This document shows, in pieces, positions 59,839 through 64,000 of a DNA stretch of 64,000 nt. The notes under the pieces were generated by a model that saw only the letters and a list, made by a program, of their open reading frames with translations, had not been told where the DNA came from and did no database searches. Location: NCBI RefSeq assembly GCF_047495875.1, contig NC_092465.1, positions 6,906,160 to 6,970,159 on the forward strand, given 5' to 3'. The stretch is from Pithys albifrons albifrons (taxonomy: Eukaryota > Chordata > Aves > Passeriformes > Thamnophilidae). The first letter of the stretch is position 1. Every line of letters begins with the position of its first letter. Made by a program: the position numbers and the translations under genes.

Positions 59839-62800
59839 TACTTATATATTTCTACTTATACAGAAATAGGTCTGTTAAAAACAAACCCTTTACACCCAAG
59901 GAGGACAGTGTTACCATCAAGCAACAATATGAGAGATCACTTTGAGACTACCAAGTGAGCAACTACCTCTGCTTTTCCTCAACAGCACTGCTATGGCATA
60001 AACTTATCAAGTCTGGTGCATGTACTTTAAATATGGGACTATATATTACTTTTCCCCTTTTCCCACTCATACAAGGACACTATAACAAAAGACTTGATCA
60101 GAAATTGTTCATGATTAAAAAAATACATAAATCAACCGTCTGGCTTATTTAGCACTCTGTGAACAATAACAATAAAATCCAAACTTCTACCTCAAGTGAT
60201 GTCCATGTAACATTTTCTGCTTTTCCCATTGTTAATACACTTAGAGAGTGAAGTATTAAAATAAGGTACTTTATGGAAATAATTTACAAATACTCCCATG
60301 AAGTATTAGCACCTACTAGAATTTGAATCTAAACATCTCCCTAAGGAATTTAGGGCCGAGTTCTCCACAGATTCATGATCAGTCACCATTTTCCCTCCAC
60401 ATAGATACTACTATTTTAGAAGTATCACTGTAATTCTAAATGCACAGCCCTACTCAAAATACCTGTCCCAGCCATGAGCTACAGACACGATTTCAGAGGA
60501 GCTTTAAGCTTTTGAGGGAGCTTATGGAGCAGGATCGACTCGGTTGAAACTGAAGCCTTTCCTAGTAATGTAGAAAATGTTTCCATCCTTCTGGCAAGAT
60601 ACACAAAGAGCATTGACTGTCCTAAACCAAGTTATTCTGAGGACAGGAATCTCCCACCTGGTGGCTGCTGAGGCCAGAAGTACTGCTGCCAGTCCTGGAG
60701 CACGTATGTCAGCCGAATAGCCATGCTCACGGGAGGCAGTGGCGTCAAGGGGCACCCCTTCAAAACATCGGGGAAGAAACTCAATGTAAAGAGCATATCC
60801 TCCCAAACACTCCAGGGACTGAACATAGATGAGCCCCAATAGCTTGTCTTAGAGCTAATTTTAGCAAAACTGCAACACCCCAAGTATTTGAAGGTTGGAC
60901 TTGATGATCTAGGAGGCCTTTTCCAACCTTAAGGATTCAATGATTACTAGTAAAGGTATTGCTAAACACAATCACAGGTAACATGCATGAGAGGTTCCTA
61001 TGCGCCATTTAACTGGTAACTCACATCTCATCAGGGTGTTCTGCACTCTTAGCTTGGGCAGCCACAAAGTATAGAATAAAAACCCACCCCAACTCTCCCT
61101 TTTCCTCTCAAATAGCAAAATAGATTGTTTGGGCAGGGGGAAGTAGTTGCGACAAAACTGTAAAACAGACACATTCTTTCACATCCCACTGGAAAATAAA
61201 AACGCAAGGTGGTCATATGGAGGAACCAAATCCACACCAGCGTTTGCTCCTTAAAGCCAGATACTGGTGAGTCTACAAGCAACCAGGTAATAAAACAATC
61301 AATCATTCTGAGTCCCAGTTTTATACATCCAGACACACTCACAATCTTGGTTTTGAAGATCTCCAGCAGCCCTGACAGGTGGGTGTACTGACTGGGCACC
61401 TTGCGCAGATGGACCATTTCGAAGTCAGTCCGAACTCCTGGGCCCTGACATTCCCCAACGTACATTCGGCGCCACTTCTGATGTATCTGCACAAACAGTG
61501 GCACCTGACTGTAAAAGAAGAGTATTTCAGACTATTGGAAATGTCATGCTGCCCTGTGCTCTTTAAAATTAGCTGAATATTTTAACTCCATTTCAACGCA
61601 ATTTCGTATTCTTTAGAATATTTCCTCTTAGTGGAACACATTTTAAAACACTTGATAGGAATCAAAGAAAAATACTATAAATGTCATCATCAAACAGAAT
61701 GCCTAACAAATTGTCATGTCATAATCACAGCCCTACCCATGACTTCCATTACCTAATTCTCAGTCTGTTTTTTGGGGAAGATTAGGAAATTACGGTTATC
61801 ACACACTGGGAAGAAATCCTCTTCCATAAGCTGTATTTTATATATATCAATTTTTCCAATAACTTGCAGCTTTTAAAAGCATTTAAGGTGTTTAAACAAT
61901 AATGAATATAAACAACACATTGAATCAATCTTTTTAAAGCATCTCTAACATATTACAGTGCAAATATAACAAACTCTGAACATATTTTGCTAAGAATTTA
62001 ATACTTTTTCCTCACAAATGCAGAATGCTACAGTTTTACCTGGACATGCACAAAGGTAAAAAGTGCTTTTCCCTACCAGCCAGTGTTGCCCAATGCAATG
62101 GAAACAGAACTCAGCAAGAGGTTACATTTGGATTCACTAACAACCGCCTCGTTATTTGCAGCCGGAGCAATCACCACAAACTCACGTAAGCCATACCTTG
62201 AAAGACAAAAAAGAGCACATTTCTGGTCTTTGGCAAGCCAGCTGAAATACAGAGGTTTTAGAAATACTGTGGTCTGAATAACCAACAGACCACGGAATCT
62301 GTAAATTTGATGTGAGTACCTCTATCAGGGCAAGAACTGAGTGGACATGGGGTGCTGCAGTCTGAAATCACAAACTGTCTGAGCTTCACAACATTCAAAC
62401 CCTATAAAGTGTTTCACTGGGAGGACTTCCACATATGTCAGTCCTGAGGTTTATTACTTTATGTTAATAACAGCTGAAAGTGCTTATACACAAAAACAAT
62501 CTCTCTAGAACCACGCTGTAATATGCTAAAGATTTGCATTACTAAGAAAATAGTTGTTTTTTAAGGTGCTGCAACTTTCCTTTTTAAGAATGCACCTAAA
62601 CACTACTTTTATAAAAGCTTGGTTGATACATGAAACTGAGACAAATATATTTGGAGGGCAAAAAACAAAAGTAAAGGCAGGCCCATTATGGTGGGCTTTT
62701 TTTAACTCCTTTCCTGTGGCCAGTATAAAGAATCATTTTTCTTAAGCTTTAACTGCTAATTGAAATCCAAATATATAAGTAGGTGTGCAAGCATCTCAAG

Positions 62801-63297
62801 CATCAGAGACCTTTCAATTGCTAATGGTTTGCATTAGAGACATGAGGCAGAGTACACACCATCTCACCAGGCAGTGAGCTCGTGGGGGAAAGTCATTGTT
62901 CATACACAGCAAGTCCTGCATTGGCAGAGGAATGGCATCTGTGAAAAAAAAATCCATAGATAAGATCATCAGCACCCAGCCAGCTCACTGGCAATTTGCT
63001 TGTATCAGCCAGGTGTGAATGCAAAGCAATAGCAGAAATGTCAGATCACACTCATCAGATCTCATAAAATCTCACACAGAAGCAAATGAACACGCTGTGA
63101 ATTCCACATTCTGCCACTGCCTTTTGCCATATCCTTACAGGAATGTAAGGGAACCATCAGATACCTTCTCCTGGCTCTTCTTTCCCATCTTTGTCACTGG
63201 GTTCTTGTACAAGATAATGATGGGTGACTGAGAACTTGAAGTCTGCAAATGAAATTTCATCCGATTTTTCTTCCCATGTTCCTGTGGTGTATATACC
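44470..63297 (-). CDS. RAB3GAP1: RAB3GAP1: catalytic subunit of the RAB3 GTPase-activating complex, 5' end outside the window (21 exons)
   Basis: Twenty-one minus-strand exons join without a phase break and give 935 codons plus stop. About 50 N-terminal residues are missing beyond base 64000. The family protein is about 980 residues. RAB3GAP1 pairs with RAB3GAP2, speeds GTP hydrolysis on RAB3 in exocytosis, and as a dimer activates RAB18 at the ER. Visible blocks include WYGLREFVVIAPA, WRRMYVGECQGPGVRTDFEM, YVLQDWQQYFWPQQPP, the acidic SWSDSEEEFFECLSDTED, DFVRWYSPRDYIEEE and the C-terminal PRPAPYSKALPQRMYSVL. By my count the arginine in LSARMKIPSNMW (codon 49634-49636) corresponds to catalytic Arg728 of human. 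The gene is convergent with ZRANB3, as in human. Confidence 0.97.
44713..47590. other. RAB3GAP1 last intron
   Basis: 2.9 kb with no recognised repeat, RNA gene or extra exon. The part next to the exon is G+C rich and the rest A+T rich. Confidence 0.6.
47591..47693 (-). CDS. RAB3GAP1: RAB3GAP1 window exon 20
   Basis: Encodes RFVNCLLEQPEVSVVGAGRG, then IIHKLFVNAQR. Acceptor TTGTTCCACCAG, donor GTAAGA; the first base completes an Arg codon from the previous exon. Confidence 0.95.
48580..48695 (-). CDS. RAB3GAP1: RAB3GAP1 window exon 19
   Basis: Encodes EIIAQIMSVEAIIARARSLK, then KFGVEKCENEEEKED, ending two bases into an Arg codon. Predicted helical and charged. Acceptor TCTCGCAG, donor GTGACT. 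Confidence 0.94.
48805..48908 (-). CDS. RAB3GAP1: RAB3GAP1 window exon 18
   Basis: Encodes EALEDISSVKKIIKQIISHS and KVLRFPNPEDKKLE. Acceptor CTTCTAACAG, donor GTAAGG. Phase follows from exon 17 (one base) to a complete codon. Confidence 0.94.
48994..49090 (-). CDS. RAB3GAP1: RAB3GAP1 window exon 17
   Basis: Encodes VLHYLAVQKPADLARHLLPC, then IIHAAVLKVKDE. Acceptor AATATTGTAG, donor GTAAAT. Confidence 0.95.
49529..49756 (-). CDS. RAB3GAP1: RAB3GAP1 window exon 16 (catalytic region)
   Basis: Exactly 76 codons. AANPGCCLEDFVRWYSPRDY, then EEEVVDEKGNRVIKGELSAR and MKIPSNMWVEAWETAKPVP to REAEK. It is the most conserved part of the protein; the arginine before MKIPSNMW is the probable catalytic finger. 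Acceptor CCTCCCTCAG, donor GTGAGA. The longer open frame on either side is intron. Confidence 0.96.
51023..51160 (-). CDS. RAB3GAP1: RAB3GAP1 window exon 15
   Basis: Forty-six codons: EPAPMTEDLLEEQSEVLAKL, GTSAEGAHLRARMQSACLLS and DMESFK. Phase 0 at both ends. Acceptor ATGTGGCAG, donor GTACTG. Confidence 0.95.
52272..52637 (-). CDS. RAB3GAP1: RAB3GAP1 window exon 14 (acidic segment)
   Basis: The largest exon, 122 codons, phase 0 to 0. It starts MLNCCIERKKARDEGK, passes through a variable Ser/Gly stretch, then the conserved KSWESWSDSEEEFFECLSD and a basic linker, to GRLHPHGKLMLLHPGEPLYV. The acidic-aromatic block is a family hallmark and is probably exposed. Acceptor CTTGTTAG, donor GTTAGG. 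Confidence 0.95.
52924..52978 (-). CDS. RAB3GAP1: RAB3GAP1 window exon 13
   Basis: Fifty-five bases: completes a Gly codon, then LANGSPDLRCCLLHQKLQ. Two acceptors stand 5 bases apart (TTAG-GTTAG). Only the upstream one keeps the frame; the downstream one would meet a stop immediately. Donor GTAAAT. Confidence 0.92.
53974..54146 (-). CDS. RAB3GAP1: RAB3GAP1 window exon 12
   Basis: NLFSQFKSAPSDSLTYKLAL, CLCMINFYHGGVKGVAHLWQ, then EFVLEMRYRWENNYLIP plus two bases. Closely matches the family. Acceptor TTCTTACCTAG, donor GTAAGA. The true frame does not start with ATG, so naive ORF scans miss it. Confidence 0.95.
54470..54568 (-). CDS. RAB3GAP1: RAB3GAP1 window exon 11
   Basis: Thirty-three codons, FLFPDAADKLADGFESRANT then NNPPPENEDY. 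Phase 0 to 0, acceptor TTTCTTTAAG (AAG rather than CAG), donor GTAAGT. Confidence 0.93.
54868..55037 (-). CDS. RAB3GAP1: RAB3GAP1 window exon 10
   Basis: EVADITHALSKLTEPAPVPI, HKLSVTNMVHSAKKKIRKHR and GVDESPLNNDVLNTILL. Acceptor TTTTCTAG, donor GTAAGG. Confidence 0.96.
56419..56511 (-). CDS. RAB3GAP1: RAB3GAP1 window exon 9
   Basis: DFLTEFFKLCRRKESTDEIL then GRSAFEEEGK. Acceptor CTCTTACAG, donor GTAAAG; phase 1 on both sides. Confidence 0.94.
56947..57020 (-). CDS. RAB3GAP1: RAB3GAP1 window exon 8
   Basis: DLDPMQAPQWSVRVRKADNP then QCLLG. Acceptor TTTTTTCAAG, donor GTAAGG. Confidence 0.95.
57724..57792 (-). CDS. RAB3GAP1: RAB3GAP1 window exon 7
   Basis: Only 69 bases: SELHLATTWPHLAEGIIVDN then DVYS. 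Acceptor TTTGTTTCAG, donor GTAAGT. Near-identical to the family. Confidence 0.95.
58320..58401 (-). CDS. RAB3GAP1: RAB3GAP1 window exon 6
   Basis: DIDALVGGEVGGLEFGKLPF then GACEDPI. Acceptor TTTTCTTCAG, donor GTAAGA. Confidence 0.95.
59812..59839. repeat. (TA)n microsatellite
   Basis: A run of about 14 alternating T-A pairs, with ACTTATATATT-type sequence on each side. It is intronic in RAB3GAP1 and likely length-polymorphic. Confidence 0.9.
60658..60757 (-). CDS. RAB3GAP1: RAB3GAP1 window exon 5
   Basis: GCPLTPLPPVSMAIRLTYVL then QDWQQYFWPQQPP. Acceptor TGTTTTGAAG, donor GTGGGA. More G+C rich than its surroundings. Confidence 0.95.
60888..60948 (+). mobile_element. very short CR1 3'-end fragment
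   Basis: GAAGGTTGGACTTGATGATC, then GGAGGCCTTTTCCAACCTTA and ATTCAATGATT: the last 60 bases of a CR1, plus orientation, in an intron of RAB3GAP1 and thus antisense to it. Confidence 0.82.
61343..61508 (-). CDS. RAB3GAP1: RAB3GAP1 window exon 4
   Basis: QVPLFVQIHQKWRRMYVGEC, QGPGVRTDFEMVHLRKVPSQ and YTHLSGLLEIFKTKI. Acceptor CTTTTACAG, donor GTGAGT. Confidence 0.96.
62077..62196 (-). CDS. RAB3GAP1: RAB3GAP1 window exon 3
   Basis: YGLREFVVIAPAANNEAVVS then ESKCNLLLSSVSIALGNTG, with split Trp and Cys codons at the ends. Acceptor GTCTTTCAAG, donor GTAGGG. Confidence 0.96.
62860..62938 (-). CDS. RAB3GAP1: RAB3GAP1 window exon 2
   Basis: DAIPLPMQDLLCMNNDFPPR then AHCLVR and two bases of Trp. Acceptor TTTTTTTCACAG. 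The frame-keeping donor is the weak GTGTGT at 62859; a better-looking GTGAGA lies 8 bases upstream in the exon. Confidence 0.9.
63165..63297 (-). CDS. RAB3GAP1: RAB3GAP1 window exon 1 (first exon visible)
   Basis: GIYTTGTWEEKSDEISFADF, KFSVTHHYLVQEPSDKDG and KEEPGE plus one base. Acceptor TGTGCAG, donor GTATCT. By comparison with human it begins near residue 51, so one to three upstream exons lie outside. Confidence 0.94.
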
Positions 63298-64000
63298 CTG
63301 CACATAAAAAAAGATACTATTTTATCAGTGAATTTGGGTTAACATTCTTTAGTATATTGCCTATATGATCAATAATGTTTATTCATGTTTTTCTACTGCC
63401 AAATATTTATTCAGAAATATCTAAGCATGATTTAATTTCAAAAAAGCATGTCTCAAAGCGCGTAAAAGTAGCTGCTTGTTAAAAATCCACAGTGCCAATA
63501 ATCATGTTCATTCCAGAGATCAAATCTCCCTGAAGAGTCTTCAGAATTATATGGCAATAAAGGGGCAGAAATATATTCCCATATGCTACTATGTATCTTA
63601 AGCACATGCACCCTCAACTTTGCCAGAGACAGAAATTTCCCACCTGGGACTGTATCTATACCATTACCTTGATCTTTACTTTGAATATGCTTTCACTGAA
63701 CAATGGGTTTTTTCATCTATAATTTGCAAAAATTCCGCAAGGATAATTTGTTTCAAACAAAAATACAGCATATGAGATTCTAAGGAAATCAGCATCATTG
63801 ATCATCAGTAAAAACCATCAGTACAGAATTCTGTGCTGCTACTAAAACAAAGCAACTTGGACAACCCTTTGATCTGCAAGAGGTCTGGTCTAGCAAACAA
63901 GACACAAACAAATACAAAGACAGTTCAGGTGCAAAATTAGGTGATTAGATAACAGAAGTTTTTATTCTGGATACTTGGTATTCTGGCAAAAAAAACCAAG
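63298..64000. other. RAB3GAP1 intron, running out of the window
   Basis: No exon encoding the missing N-terminus is visible here, so the upstream exons lie beyond 64000. Confidence 0.6.

Larger units (their letters stand above)
47694..60657. other. RAB3GAP1 introns between window exons 20 and 5
   Basis: Introns of 0.1-2.3 kb, the largest being 58402-60657, 55038-56418 and 49757-51022. Apart from the dinucleotide run at 59812-59839 I recognise no mobile element, RNA gene or further exon. Confidence 0.55.
60949..62859. other. RAB3GAP1 introns around window exons 3 and 4
   Basis: A+T-rich intron sequence between the exons listed; nothing else is recognised. Confidence 0.55.

Noticed and set aside
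1..64000. CRISPR arrays, defence islands, operons, phage or plasmid genes
   Set aside because: The window is vertebrate intron-exon sequence. The tandem repeats lack a CRISPR repeat-spacer pattern.

Overview
This is a window of vertebrate nuclear DNA, almost certainly from a bird and probably from a songbird. Two conserved vertebrate genes with GT-AG introns lie end to end. The interspersed repeats are mostly truncated CR1 LINE copies with the short ATTCTRTG-type 3' tail typical of birds. One element near 16.35-16.51 kb joins a tRNA-Ile-like head to a CR1-like tail, the architecture of the SINE described from zebra finch (TguSINE1). Alu, L1, CRISPR, operons and bacterial-type features are absent.

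Layout. Bases 1 to about 900 are a dense CpG island with a 36-bp minisatellite and a strong GTAAGT donor at 883, read here as the promoter and non-coding first exon of ZRANB3. The ZRANB3 coding sequence runs on the plus strand from ATG 6680 to TAA 41848. I could place 20 coding exons whose phases join without a break, giving 1092 codons plus stop, close to the roughly 1080 residues I recall for the human protein. Intron 2 is 13.3 kb; the other introns are mostly 0.3-2.4 kb and carry CR1 copies, two LTR-like pieces and several minisatellites. A convergent intergenic/3'UTR stretch (41849-44469) follows. RAB3GAP1 lies on the minus strand. Its stop codon is at 44470-44472, and 21 exons can be followed up to 63297, giving 935 codons. 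About the first 50 residues and the promoter lie beyond base 64000.

Function. ZRANB3 is a PCNA- and K63-ubiquitin-binding SNF2 translocase and HNH endonuclease that remodels stalled replication forks. Every hallmark is visible: Walker A, the DESH box, motif VI, the PIP box, the NZF finger, the HNH module and the C-terminal APIM. RAB3GAP1 is the catalytic subunit of the RAB3 GTPase-activating complex, which with RAB3GAP2 also activates RAB18. The two genes are neighbours by conserved synteny and not by shared function. In human the same tail-to-tail pair is followed on the ZRANB3 5' side by R3HDM1, so the CpG island here is probably a two-way promoter.

I found no undescribed biological system. 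The points worth a second look are the tRNA-Ile/CR1 SINE, a 19-nt microexon next to the Walker A motif, competing splice sites in both genes, minisatellites whose period is divisible by three and which therefore imitate coding ORFs, near-identical CR1 direct repeats flanking helicase exons, two LTR-like sequences in adjacent introns, and GC-rich islands over single exons. Comparisons with human proteins are from memory; nothing was aligned by software.
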